The translations under genes were made by a program, and so were the position numbers. DNA of 64,000 bases from an uncultured Planctomycetaceae bacterium (GTDB taxonomy: Bacteria; Planctomycetota; Planctomycetia; Pirellulales; Pirellulaceae). Below the pieces are notes generated by a model. The model was given only the letters and a program-made list of their open reading frames with translations. It had not been told where the DNA came from and did not search any database. Location of the stretch: the NCBI GenBank assembly GCA_903863885.1, contig CAIPEB010000306.1:1-64000 (forward strand), read 5' to 3'. Within the stretch, counting starts at the first letter, position 1. Each line of letters opens with the position of its first letter. This document shows positions 45,007 through 54,113 of the stretch, one piece after another.

Positions 45007-46719
45007 TCATTGATCCATACGTTCCGGCGTCATCGCCCAGCAGCGCAGGTCGGTGAACTCAACGGTCCCGCTTTTCGCAAACAACCCCATACGCCCTGAG
45101 GCTGGTCCGGTGACGCAGGTCTGGACGTAGAGGTCATCGAGATACAGTTCCCAGATGCCGTGCTTGACGAGCAGACGGAAGCGATGCGACGTGCCGCTGC
45201 GGACTCCGCAGGGAACCGCGTAGCCGAGAGGGCCGATGACGTCTTCCTGCGCGAAGCGGCTGAGGCCGAGATAGGGACCGCCGCGCTGGATGTTGCCAAA
45301 GGCGGAGACATGAAACTCATCGTTGTCAAAGGCGGGTTCGGGACGATACTCGAAGACGCCGGTGCGGGTGAGGCCGAGGGTCTCCAACTGCACGAGCATC
45401 CCTTTCCCGGGCGATTCCTCGAAGTAGACACCCGCCGCGGCCGCGTGCCAATGCGTGCCGATGACGGGACCGCGCGGCTCGGTAGCTTTGAGCGTGCCTT
45501 CGAGGATGATGCCTCGCCCGGGATCGAATTGCTCCGGCAGCATCGCGATGGCTCCGTCCCGACCGGCTTGCAGAGTGATCGCGTTGTTTCCGACGGGCGT
45601 GAGCGAGCAGAGCGTGCCGCGATGCTGCTGGGCCGGATGAGCGAACACGGCCTTGTCGGTGCTCACGGGCAAGACGGCGCCTTTCGCGGTCTCATTGCCC
45701 GGCCACCACGCGAGACGGGCGTGACCGCGTTGGTCGGTGATGAGCTTCTTGAGCGGACCTATCCGGAGGGACTGGCCGTTGCCCCAGATACCAGGGAACG
45801 AGTTGTCGAGAGTGGTGGTGATCCAATTGCTCACCAGAATCTCGCCTCTCCAGTGGAACGTCTTGGCCAGCCAATTCGTATCGCGTGTCGTGTTGCCGCA
45901 AAGGCGAAGGGTCTCCTTGTCCGGACGGAACGGGCCGGCGGGCGAATCGCTCACGAACATCATCACGGAAAAACCAAGCTGCCCCAGGTAGCTCCGCGAA
46001 CCCATGCCGAGATAGTAGCGTCCGCCGATTTTCTCGCAGAAGCAAACCTCCATCTGCTGCGGCGGCAGGCTGTCCCACTCGAAAACCGGCGGAGGTAATG
46101 GCTCCCACCGCACGCCATCGGCGGACTTCAACATGCCGAGGCTGTCCTGCGCCAGTCCGGGGCGCGGCTCGCTGGTGATGTAGCCGTAGAACTCTCCGCT
46201 ATCGTCGAGGATGACCAGCTCGTCCCACCGGCAACGATACCACCGCCTGTCGGGGCGCGTGGTGAATTCCTCGCCCATGAACTCCCAGTTTTTCAGGTCG
46301 CGGGAGCGATGCTGCCGCAAGACCACCGGATAGTCTTGGCGGTCGGCTCCTTGATTGAGTTCGCTGGAGAAGTAAACGAATTCCTTCCCGGTCCAACGCA
46401 CGCAATAACCGGCCAGTCCGTGTGCGAGCGGACAGGCAAAGGCATCGGCTTCGCGCCAATGCACGCCGTCGTCCGACTCGGCGATGGCAACGCCCAGCGG
46501 CCCGGCGTTTCTGCCGTCCGGCCCGAATCGCTGAACCGAGACCGCATTGAACAGCCGTCCATCACGCACGGCAATGGAATGGCTCCAAGCGGAGAATCGC
46601 TGGCTCCGGTCGGCGAGCAACGACGGTTGGTAAAACAGCGTGCTCTTGGTGTCGGCGGCGTGGAGCGCGGCCAGCGTTTCGAGCAGCAGGGCGGCGAGTA
46701 GTGTGGGGGTGAGTTTCAT
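45007..46719 (-). CDS. Exported GH32-like propeller protein with C-terminal beta-sandwich
   Basis: 570 residues. The signal peptide PTLLAALLLETLAALHAAD is of the recurring type. The first ~340 residues form a five-bladed propeller (SAWSHSIAVRDGRLFNAVSV, WTGKEFVYFSSELNQGADRQ, YRCRWDELVILDDSGEFYGY, MEVCFCEKIGGRYYLGMGSR). From about residue 390 a beta-sandwich follows (GIILEGTLKATEPRGPVIGT, RFRLLVKHGIWELYLDDLYV), as in GH32/GH68 enzymes. The substrate is unknown. It heads the minus-strand run of four exported enzymes, and the next gene starts at or near its stop. Confidence 0.8.
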   Translation of the reverse strand: MKLTPTLLAALLLETLAALHAADTKSTLFYQPSLLADRSQRFSAWSHSIAVRDGRLFNAVSVQRFGPDGRNAGPLGVAIAESDDGVHWREADAFACPLAHGLAGYCVRWTGKEFVYFSSELNQGADRQDYPVVLRQHRSRDLKNWEFMGEEFTTRPDRRWYRCRWDELVILDDSGEFYGYITSEPRPGLAQDSLGMLKSADGVRWEPLPPPVFEWDSLPPQQMEVCFCEKIGGRYYLGMGSRSYLGQLGFSVMMFVSDSPAGPFRPDKETLRLCGNTTRDTNWLAKTFHWRGEILVSNWITTTLDNSFPGIWGNGQSLRIGPLKKLITDQRGHARLAWWPGNETAKGAVLPVSTDKAVFAHPAQQHRGTLCSLTPVGNNAITLQAGRDGAIAMLPEQFDPGRGIILEGTLKATEPRGPVIGTHWHAAAAGVYFEESPGKGMLVQLETLGLTRTGVFEYRPEPAFDNDEFHVSAFGNIQRGGPYLGLSRFAQEDVIGPLGYAVPCGVRSGTSHRFRLLVKHGIWELYLDDLYVQTCVTGPASGRMGLFAKSGTVEFTDLRCWAMTPERMDQ

Positions 46720-46829
46720 CGTGTTGTCATTCCAGTCGGTTGGATTCCACCGCTTTCTTCGCTTCGGTGTCGCCTTGGTTGCCCTTCTTTTGGCTGTCGT
46801 GTTCGAGTTCGGCCGAACGATTTCGCAGA

Positions 46830-47027
46830 TCAGCCAACCCCGTCGAAGATTCGACCGAAGGTCGCCGTATCAGCGAAGCCGTGATGGACTACTGGGTGGC
46901 TTTCCTGCGGACCGGCAAGCCCCGTGCAGAAAATCTGCCGGTATGGCCGGCGTTTGCGTCATCGGCGCCCCAAGCGATGGTGTTCGGCAACTCCGGCATC
47001 GAAGCCAGAGGATTCCACAGTTCATGA
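46830..47027 (+). pseudogene. C-terminal remnant of a type-B carboxylesterase
   Basis: About 65 codons resembling the end of carboxylesterases: EGRRISEAVMDYWVAFLRTG, KPRAENLPVWPAF and QAMVFGNSG. The nucleophile Ser region is absent. It lies between the divergent starts of the propeller gene and the PHB-depolymerase remnant. Confidence 0.6.
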
Positions 47028-47098
47028 AACCACGAGGCGCTTTTCAAGTCACCACTGCGGTCTGCGTGGCCGTCATTGCATCGAGTGGGGCATCTGCC

Positions 47099-47556
47099 AT
47101 GCATCGATTGCTGTTGACCTTGTGCCTGGGCGAATTCGTGTTGCCCGCCATCGTTGCCGCTGCCGCCGCACCGAGCGCTGGAACAACGGCGTGGCGCACA
47201 AATACACCGGCGGCGTGAACAACTCCGACGACCTCGGCTTTTTCCGCGCGATGTTCGACAAGCTCATCGCGGAGGACGTCGCCGATGCGAAACGCATTTA
47301 CATCACGGGCGGCAGCAACGGCGGCGTGATGACCTACATGTTACTCAGTGAAATGGCGGATCGCATCGCCGGCGCGGGCGTCGTCGTGACCACACTGCCG
47401 GCGATTGTGAAAACGTGGCCGAAGCCCTCGCGCTCGGTGCCCATTCTCATCATGCTCGGCACGGCATACCTGATGATGCCGTGGAGCGGCACACGCGGCT
47501 TGCAGCAGGCGATATCCGCCCGCGATGTCCGCCCTGTTGGCCTCGGTTTACAATGA
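47099..47556 (+). pseudogene. Deleted PHB-depolymerase-like esterase gene
   Basis: The ATG at 47099 starts a signal peptide (MHRLLLTLCLGEFVLPAIVA). After about 30 codons the sensible frame shifts by one to the middle of an LpqC-type esterase: WNNGVAHKYTGGVNNSDDLG, then the nucleophile block RIYITGGSNGGVMTYMLLSE. After GTAYLMMPWSGT the sequence no longer matches and it stops at 47556. Both an internal deletion and a 3' truncation are visible. Confidence 0.65.
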
Positions 47557-47615
47557 CGTGGCAGAAGAGAAATCAGTACCAGTTTCCAAATCTCACGGCC
47601 ACACGGCGAACCAGC

Positions 47616-49046
47616 ATGACAACGGCTTGGGAGTCATCTCGGCGACGATTTCTCCAACAGATCGGTTGGTGGGGGTGTGGCCTGAGCCTGTCGGGAGGCT
47701 TGTCCGAATCACGTGGCTCAACATCGGGCCCTGGCCAGTTGTGGGAGAGTGTCGAATGGATCAAGGCGATTACCGATCCCGAGATTAGGAGCGGCGTCGA
47801 GACGGCGATCACCCGCAACCTGCTTCCGGCCGCCAGTGAACGCCAGTACCCAGGCCATTTCTCCATCACCGCCGACGGCGCCGCGTTTGGTGCCGATACC
47901 ACTTGGCCCGGTCTCGATTCCTGGCAGATGGCCGGTGCGTATCTGCACCTGGGTCGGCAACAACTCGTTTTGGACTACTTTGAATTCGTGCGTGCAGCGC
48001 AGCGCCGAGACGGCCATATTCCGTTCGCCATTTTTCCGGGTTCGACAAAGTCGGATGGCAAATGGCTCCGCGGTCTTCGAAACCCCGAGGACGTCTTCAC
48101 GTATCAGCCACCGCAGCGCGAAGGCGCAGCAGAGTCCAGCCAGCAGACAAAACAATGGGTGGGGCTCTTCGAGCACTGGCAGCCGAAGGCGAATCCGCTC
48201 AGCGTTCTCGGACCGGTCTGCTATCTGTTGACGGCTATGGAGATCTTCGAGCAGACACAGTCGGCCACTTGGTTGCAGGCTCGGATCGCATCATTGACGG
48301 CGGCGGCGCAGTACCTTGCCGATCACGCCGGTGACAACGGTCTTATCTCAGGCTCGGGGTTCTATATGGAAATGCCGCCTCGCTTCGGCTGGGACGGCAT
48401 AACGCAGTGTTATGTGGTCCACGCCTGGCGTGCCTTGAGTCGATTGTGCGGTTCGGCCGGAGACGGGGACGGTCAGTTGAAGTGGGAGCAGCTGGCGAAT
48501 CGGTTGCGAGACCGGTTCGCGGACATGTTCTGGCGCGATGATCACTTCGCCGAGTACGTGCATCAGGAGCGCGGCGTGGTCGATGCGCACGGGCTCTCGG
48601 ACGTCAACTGGGCCGCCGTGGCGTTTGGCCTCGCGGATCACGGTCAGATTGCTCGTCTGTGGCCGCGACTGATGAAGGAAGACGGGTTCTGGGTCGGAAA
48701 AATGCCCACGCAGATCGTCACGCGCCCTTTCAGTTACGAAGCTTGGGAGCTGCATGAGCCTCTGCCATTTCCCACCACGTCGCCACTGAATGACATCGCG
48801 GCCATGGGTCGGGTGTGGTACCTGGAGGCGCTTGCCTGCCGGCAGCAAGCCGCGCACGAACGCCTGTTGACCTCGCTGCGGCACGTCTGCCGCGCCGCTT
48901 CGGCGGAGGGTTACTGGCGCGAACGCTACCACCCGCGACCGGACGGTTCGGTTGTACCGGCCGGTGCCGAAAAATACTGCGAATATCCAGCGGTATTGGT
49001 GCGCATCGCGTTTGCTTGCCGAGCATGCCTTGGTGACGGGACCTGA
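47616..49046 (+). CDS. Tat-exported alpha/alpha-toroid protein (glycosidase-like)
   Basis: 476 residues from the ATG at 47616, chosen because it puts the twin-arginine signal SSRRRFLQQIGWWGCGLSLS at the N-terminus. The body is an alpha/alpha toroid: TWPGLDSWQMAGAYLHLGRQ, LSVLGPVCYLLTAMEIFEQT, RFGWDGITQCYVVHAWRALS, GLSDVNWAAVAFGLADHGQI and RPFSYEAWELHEPLPF. It resembles glycogen-debranching or GH63/GH37-like toroids. No catalytic assignment is safe. It is convergent with the GH38 gene (65 bases apart). Confidence 0.72.
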   Translation: MTTAWESSRRRFLQQIGWWGCGLSLSGGLSESRGSTSGPGQLWESVEWIKAITDPEIRSGVETAITRNLLPAASERQYPGHFSITADGAAFGADTTWPGLDSWQMAGAYLHLGRQQLVLDYFEFVRAAQRRDGHIPFAIFPGSTKSDGKWLRGLRNPEDVFTYQPPQREGAAESSQQTKQWVGLFEHWQPKANPLSVLGPVCYLLTAMEIFEQTQSATWLQARIASLTAAAQYLADHAGDNGLISGSGFYMEMPPRFGWDGITQCYVVHAWRALSRLCGSAGDGDGQLKWEQLANRLRDRFADMFWRDDHFAEYVHQERGVVDAHGLSDVNWAAVAFGLADHGQIARLWPRLMKEDGFWVGKMPTQIVTRPFSYEAWELHEPLPFPTTSPLNDIAAMGRVWYLEALACRQQAAHERLLTSLRHVCRAASAEGYWRERYHPRPDGSVVPAGAEKYCEYPAVLVRIAFACRACLGDGT

Positions 49047-49111
49047 GTCACAACGTGTCGGCCTTCGATGCTTCACGCCGGAGCATGACGCACGCGCACC
49101 TTTCCGGCGAC

Positions 49112-51979
49112 TCAATCCGCTGCCGGCGGATGGCCGACCAGGTTCGGGTGCCTGGCGTTGCGCATGAATGCCCGTTTGGACTCGGGAATCAGTCGCTCGA
49201 ACGATCGAATGGGTTCGGGAGCCGGCACGCGGCCCGCCGTCCTCAGTCGCAGCGTCACGATTTCCTGCGGTCGCAGATCGAGTTCATAAGCGGGACCGCC
49301 CGGCAGTTCCACGCGGTTCGCGCCGCGCACATCGGTTCGCACGGATGCCGTGTGGGGCAGACGCACCTCAATGCGGCCCTTACCGCTCAGCCCCAGGCAC
49401 TCCACCAGTCGCACTTCAATTTCGTCTTCCACCCGGCGTATTGACTCGATGATCACGTTGGAGGATGTGTCGCAGAAACTCGCGGCTGGCGCGCTGAACC
49501 CGGCCCGCGCGATCACCGGCATGTTGTATTCCCACGCCCATTGCGGCACTTCGGCAGCTTCCCAGTCCTCCGCGTGTGCGAGCAGCGCATATTCGTACGT
49601 TTGCGTGCCCCGCCCGCTCATCCATGCCGACGGCTGGCTGAACTCCCGGTCGTGGATCCTCCATGTCAGGGCATACGCATCGCAGACGTTGTGCAACAGC
49701 AGCAACGGTGTGTTGTCCACCAACTCGCGTCCCGGCACACCCCGGTCGAGCAGCGCTACACCTCCGCCACCTTTCAGGGCATAGTCGGAATAGCGGATGG
49801 CCGGCACAATTCCGCGGACCTTCGCCGCCGTCGCCGCATCGGGTCTTGAAGCGTCACCGACCGAGAACCCGAAGGGAATTCCGCGGTGCACTTCCCGGAT
49901 CGTCTCCGCCAGAGGAAACTCCACCGAGACGACCGTACCATCCGGCAAGTCCGTGGTCGCTGTCACGAAGTCGATCCGCGGTGAGTGGCGGTAAAACCGC
50001 ATGACACGGCGCAGCGCACTGCCACCATGAAAAGGTGAGTGTACCTCGACAATCGTGGCCAACGGCCCCTCCGTGACCTGGATCGTGGGACGAATCTCGC
50101 TGGAACTGGCTAATCGCGCGCGTTGGGCCTTGGCGGGGAGCGCGTGCGGGTCGCTCTTGGTTTCCATCAGCACGACATTCGCCGGACCGCCCAGGACCTC
50201 GCGTCCCGATGGCTTGAGCCGCAAGCTGATCAGCGCGCCAGTGGTCGGATCGACTTGGGCGACGTAATGGTCCGTCGCGATGGCTGCGGGAACCTGGTCT
50301 GTCGGCGCGGGCGGCGGACCGGCGGAGGTAAATTTCAGCGACGTCAGCGCCATCGATTCCATCGGCAGTTCGACCAGCGTCGTGCTGGCGTTGATTAGTG
50401 ACTGGCTCACGGGACCGGCGAGCGTCTGCCCCGCGGGCAGTTGCAGTTCGACCGGCGCACGGCGAGCGTGGTTGGCGGGGTTAAACAGGACAACCGAATC
50501 GGCCGCGTCCCGCGCCAGGCTCTGCAGCGATTGCCGCATTGCCTGATCGGCATTCGCTTCCACGTAGTCAAAGCGATCCGACGTGTCCCAGCTGTTAGGG
50601 TCGGCAAACGAGGCATCCACTCCCGCACCCCACAAGACGTTGCGGTCCATGTTGAGCGCCATCAGGAACCAGGAATCGGCGAACTCCTGGGATGGATAGC
50701 TCGCCTGCCCGCGGAGACTTCCGATCGTCGTCAGCATTTCGGCGGCCTGCAGCAGATGTTCGTCGCGGCGATACCGTTGCTTCACTCGCGGCATGCTGAC
50801 CCAAAAGGCGCTCCATCCGTACTTGCTTGAGGCCATCGCGGTGGGCAGCTCCACGTTCCGGTCACGGATCAGCGGCATCACCGCGTCCAGGTACGCACCA
50901 AAGGTCGTCAGCCGCAGCGGCATGTCGGGCGACAAGCGATCCCACTCGGGAATCAGTTCCGCCGGATAACGCGGATAGCGGAACGGAAGTGAATAATCCC
51001 ACTCGCCGCCGAAAATGATCGGTGGTATGCCCGTGGGAAAACGCTGGCGATTGGCGCTCGCCACGGCGATGCACTTGCGCAACTCTTCCTCGCCCACCGC
51101 CTGTGGACTGCGAAACAATGGCTGGAATTCCACGTCGCAGTAGAGGCCGGGACTCACCGCCAAGACGCGCGAACCGTCCGGCGAGACAGCCCAGTGCAGG
51201 GCCGAACCCGATTTGACTTCATCCCAGTTGGTAAGTGCCGGCGCTCCGGTCGGCGGCGGGCCGGTGGGGTTGAAGCGACAGTAGACCAAGGCCTCCAGCC
51301 CCAACTGCTTCGTGATCTGGGCCATCTGCTCGTGCCAGCCGCAAAGGTCGATCATCCACGCCGTGCGCGGCTTCTGCTGCAACACCTGCTCGTACCATCG
51401 CAGTCCCAATACACCCTGCTGCACGAGCGCTTCACCGCCCGACAGACTGACAGTCGGTTCGAGCACAAACGCGTTGGCCAGTTCCACCCGTCCTTCGGCA
51501 ATGCGCCGTTTCAATTCGGCCAGACGCTCCGGTTCGTACTCCATCATCGTGATCAGGTGCGGGATCTCGGACATCACGAAACGGTACTGCGGATCGGCAT
51601 TTACTCGATCCAGGTGGGCCAGGTACGAGTACAGGCCGAAGTTGCGCTCCTCCGCGTAACTGACGAGCCATCCCATGCACGCGTCGTGAAAATTCGGCAG
51701 CAAATAACAAGGCACCGGTTCCGTGGGCGCGACCGGTCCGGCTCCGTCGTCAGTCTGTGTCGCGGCAGCGGCCAAGGAAGTAGCCGTGCCTGCGGGTCGG
51801 TCGTGCGGAGCCGAAGTGTCTTGCGCTCGCGCGATTCCGGCTGCGGTGAAACCGGTCGCCAGCACGGCGAACATGATCGACAAGTGACAACCGTTTCCCA
51901 GGATCAAGCGGAGCTTGCTGCTCGGTGTGGTCGGCTCTTGGTGACATCGTTGGGTCATCGCTCTGTTATCACGTTTCAT
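49112..51979 (-). CDS. Exported GH38-like alpha-mannosidase
   Basis: 955 residues from the ATG at 51979, with AGGAAA about 9 bases upstream. The signal is at residues 25-52. The catalytic alpha/beta barrel starts at LLPNFHDACMGWLVSYAEER, where the usual H-x-D metal site reads as FHDA. It continues with YRFVMSEIPHLITMMEYEPE, RVELANAFVLEPTVSLSGGE and the nucleophile region RTAWMIDLCGWHEQMAQITK (Asp in WMID). The C-terminal ~550 residues are the beta-sandwich domains typical of GH38. It would remove alpha-linked mannose. The altered HxD-type site deserves attention but the rest of the catalytic signature is kept. Confidence 0.82.
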   Translation of the reverse strand: MKRDNRAMTQRCHQEPTTPSSKLRLILGNGCHLSIMFAVLATGFTAAGIARAQDTSAPHDRPAGTATSLAAAATQTDDGAGPVAPTEPVPCYLLPNFHDACMGWLVSYAEERNFGLYSYLAHLDRVNADPQYRFVMSEIPHLITMMEYEPERLAELKRRIAEGRVELANAFVLEPTVSLSGGEALVQQGVLGLRWYEQVLQQKPRTAWMIDLCGWHEQMAQITKQLGLEALVYCRFNPTGPPPTGAPALTNWDEVKSGSALHWAVSPDGSRVLAVSPGLYCDVEFQPLFRSPQAVGEEELRKCIAVASANRQRFPTGIPPIIFGGEWDYSLPFRYPRYPAELIPEWDRLSPDMPLRLTTFGAYLDAVMPLIRDRNVELPTAMASSKYGWSAFWVSMPRVKQRYRRDEHLLQAAEMLTTIGSLRGQASYPSQEFADSWFLMALNMDRNVLWGAGVDASFADPNSWDTSDRFDYVEANADQAMRQSLQSLARDAADSVVLFNPANHARRAPVELQLPAGQTLAGPVSQSLINASTTLVELPMESMALTSLKFTSAGPPPAPTDQVPAAIATDHYVAQVDPTTGALISLRLKPSGREVLGGPANVVLMETKSDPHALPAKAQRARLASSSEIRPTIQVTEGPLATIVEVHSPFHGGSALRRVMRFYRHSPRIDFVTATTDLPDGTVVSVEFPLAETIREVHRGIPFGFSVGDASRPDAATAAKVRGIVPAIRYSDYALKGGGGVALLDRGVPGRELVDNTPLLLLHNVCDAYALTWRIHDREFSQPSAWMSGRGTQTYEYALLAHAEDWEAAEVPQWAWEYNMPVIARAGFSAPAASFCDTSSNVIIESIRRVEDEIEVRLVECLGLSGKGRIEVRLPHTASVRTDVRGANRVELPGGPAYELDLRPQEIVTLRLRTAGRVPAPEPIRSFERLIPESKRAFMRNARHPNLVGHPPAAD

Positions 51980-52133
51980 GGGTTTTCCTGAAGCAGGGCA
52001 TCAGACACTCGGATTCCAACGTCACTTCTGAACTATTCGCTCTTACTCTTCTCCTGCTCGAATGCCGCCAAGCGGTAATCGGCTTGTCGCATCACGTTGT
52101 TCAACATGACACGACGCCGGTCGGTGGGCCCGC

Positions 52134-53228
52134 TCAGGGACGTACGAGCTTCAATCGAAGCACGCCGAGGCTACCGTACTTGCCTACTCCCGGCAGATCG
52201 GAGTAGCCGGTGTAGTGCAGCGTGAAATGATCGCCCCCCTCGTCAATCAGACCCAGCGGCGTGCGCAAGTCCGACACCCAGGACTGAGCTGAATCCAGCA
52301 CCAGATGCTGGGCCGGCGACCAGTGCAAACCGTCCGGCGAAGTTGTGTAACCCAGCCGGTCGCCGCGCAGAATCACATCAAATACAGCCATGTATGTGCC
52401 GTCCTGCAGCCGAGTCACGACTGGATTCTCAACCCCCAACTGAGGATCCAGAGCGACAGGATTGGTCGCGGAGAGTCTCTTCCATGTTCCCGCCAGAGAT
52501 GTGGCCTCCGCCAAGCCGACTTGCCATTTGCCAATCTGCTTCTCCTGGGTGTTGGCACTGCCATAGAACGCCAGCCAGCGATCGCCCGCACGAAAAGGAA
52601 AGAACGAATCCGTTCCCTGCAGACCTTCCCAGGCATCCGAAGCGGCGCCCGGTTCGAGCACGATTCCCGAATCGCGATACGGACCGCCGTAACCACCTGG
52701 CCCGGGCGTCTGAGAAACGGCACGCCAGATCCGCCCCTCATGATTGGTCAGCCACCGGTCGGGCGGATCGGGCGCGCACCGATAGGCCACGTAGAACAAA
52801 TTCCACCGCTCCTCCGGGGCACTGTAAACCGGCATTGGTGCCCAGACCGCTGCGCGCGGATCGGTCCCGTCGTAGTTGCCGCTAGACTCCATCAAGGTCG
52901 ACAGACGTTGCCACTTCCGACCGTCCGGACTGCTCCAATGCGCCAGCTTCATCTTCACCCAGAACGGATCATCCACCATTTCCGACACAAACAGGTGGTA
53001 AGCGTTGTCCAGCTTCAGGACACAACCGCCCTCAAACCCGTGGCGATTTCCTTCCGTACCGGGCATTCCGTGCGACAACACGGGCGCGGCGAATTGCTCG
53101 ATGATCTGCAAACTGCGAGCCCCGCCGTCGACAGCCGGAGACGAGTGCTCTGCGGCCAGTGCCACCGCATTTGCGGCGAGCGTCAGGAAGACCGCCAGCA
53201 TCTCTGAGTTTGTCGCACTTCTCATCAT
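52134..53228 (-). CDS. Exported GH43-like five-bladed propeller protein
   Basis: 364 residues with a signal peptide (SEMLAVFLTLAANAVALAAE). Blades show HGFEGGCVLKLDNAYHLFVS, PRAAVWAPMPVYSAPEERWN, TDSFFPFRAGDRWLAFYGSA, VENPVVTRLQDGTYMAVFDV and RLGYTTSPDGLHWSPAQHLV. The E-N-P-V block near residue 265 fits the acidic residue of GH43/GH130-like propellers. Substrate is unknown. It is upstream of the GH38 gene on the same strand and separated by about 150 bases. Confidence 0.75.
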   Translation of the reverse strand: MMRSATNSEMLAVFLTLAANAVALAAEHSSPAVDGGARSLQIIEQFAAPVLSHGMPGTEGNRHGFEGGCVLKLDNAYHLFVSEMVDDPFWVKMKLAHWSSPDGRKWQRLSTLMESSGNYDGTDPRAAVWAPMPVYSAPEERWNLFYVAYRCAPDPPDRWLTNHEGRIWRAVSQTPGPGGYGGPYRDSGIVLEPGAASDAWEGLQGTDSFFPFRAGDRWLAFYGSANTQEKQIGKWQVGLAEATSLAGTWKRLSATNPVALDPQLGVENPVVTRLQDGTYMAVFDVILRGDRLGYTTSPDGLHWSPAQHLVLDSAQSWVSDLRTPLGLIDEGGDHFTLHYTGYSDLPGVGKYGSLGVLRLKLVRP

Positions 53229-53544
53229 GGAAATTGTGTGCTTGGTGGGTCAGCTTCTCAAGGTCACGCGCGTGTCTGAGGCACGGATTTGGCGAATACG
53301 CTTCGCGCAGTGGTACAAATTGCCGGACGCGACGCGTCTCGCTCCCGCGTGCGCGAGGGGGACTTGGTGATTCCCATCCTCGCCCCAGGGATCGGAGTTG
53401 GTGCCGGAACGAAAGAACACCTGATAAGTGTGACGTTGCATACGTTCTTTGCCGGCATGATCGGCCTGACCGCATGGACGCAACGCCTCACCTCGTCACA
53501 GGCCGCGACGTTTCCGTTGGCTGGAGAATTCTCCTGCAAAGAGA
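53229..53544. other. Intergenic stretch, no gene seen
   Basis: 316 bases upstream of the divergent GH43-like gene. It may hold that gene's promoter. No clear coding, RNA or repeat signal was seen. Confidence 0.4.
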
Positions 53545-53880
53545 ATGACTCCAACAGCACGTGGTCTTACCCGTTGGACGACGGGCAACCGCTATCGGAT
53601 TGGCTTCTCGAGCCGCATCGTGGGCGATATCGAGATCATTGGCGGGGAAAAGGGAAAGATGACGGTTGCGGTTCGCGAGTTGTGGTGGGACAAGGAAGGC
53701 CAAGTCGGCGTTGTCAAGTGGTTCCGTCCGCAGTCGCAGACCCAGGGGCAGGTGCGGCAGGCCTGGGAATTCGATGTCGAGGCACCCAGAGAGGCCGTCT
53801 CAATTGGGCTCGAACTGCGATCCTGCAGCACCGCGAGCAAACGCTGGTTCGACGAGGTCAGGATCTTCCCGGTTAAATAA
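53545..53880 (+). pseudogene. C-terminal beta-domain remnant of an exported protein
   Basis: 111 codons with a beta-sandwich pattern: YRIGFSSRIVGDIEIIGGEK, MTVAVRELWWDKEGQVGVVK and ISIGLELRSCS-like text (VSIGLELRSCSTASKRWFDE) ending VRIFPVK. This looks like the C-terminal binding domain of a larger secreted enzyme. No signal or catalytic domain lies upstream in frame. The stretch 53881-54113 holds nothing I recognise. Confidence 0.4.
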
Positions 53881-54113
53881 GTCCAGTCGCTTTCACCGTT
53901 CACACTCGATGAGCTTTGCCGCAGGGGGCAAGTACAATCGCAGTCGTGAGGGTGAAGGCACGCGTCGGAGGCGACGGAGGTTCAGTCGGGGAGACTCGCC
54001 GTGTGCTGCGAGATGGCGGGCGATCAGGACGGCATTCGGCTCAACCTCAAGTTCTGACGCGGAGACCTCTCGGCACAGTCACCACGATTTGACCGGGCGG
54101 AGCCCTCGGGGTC

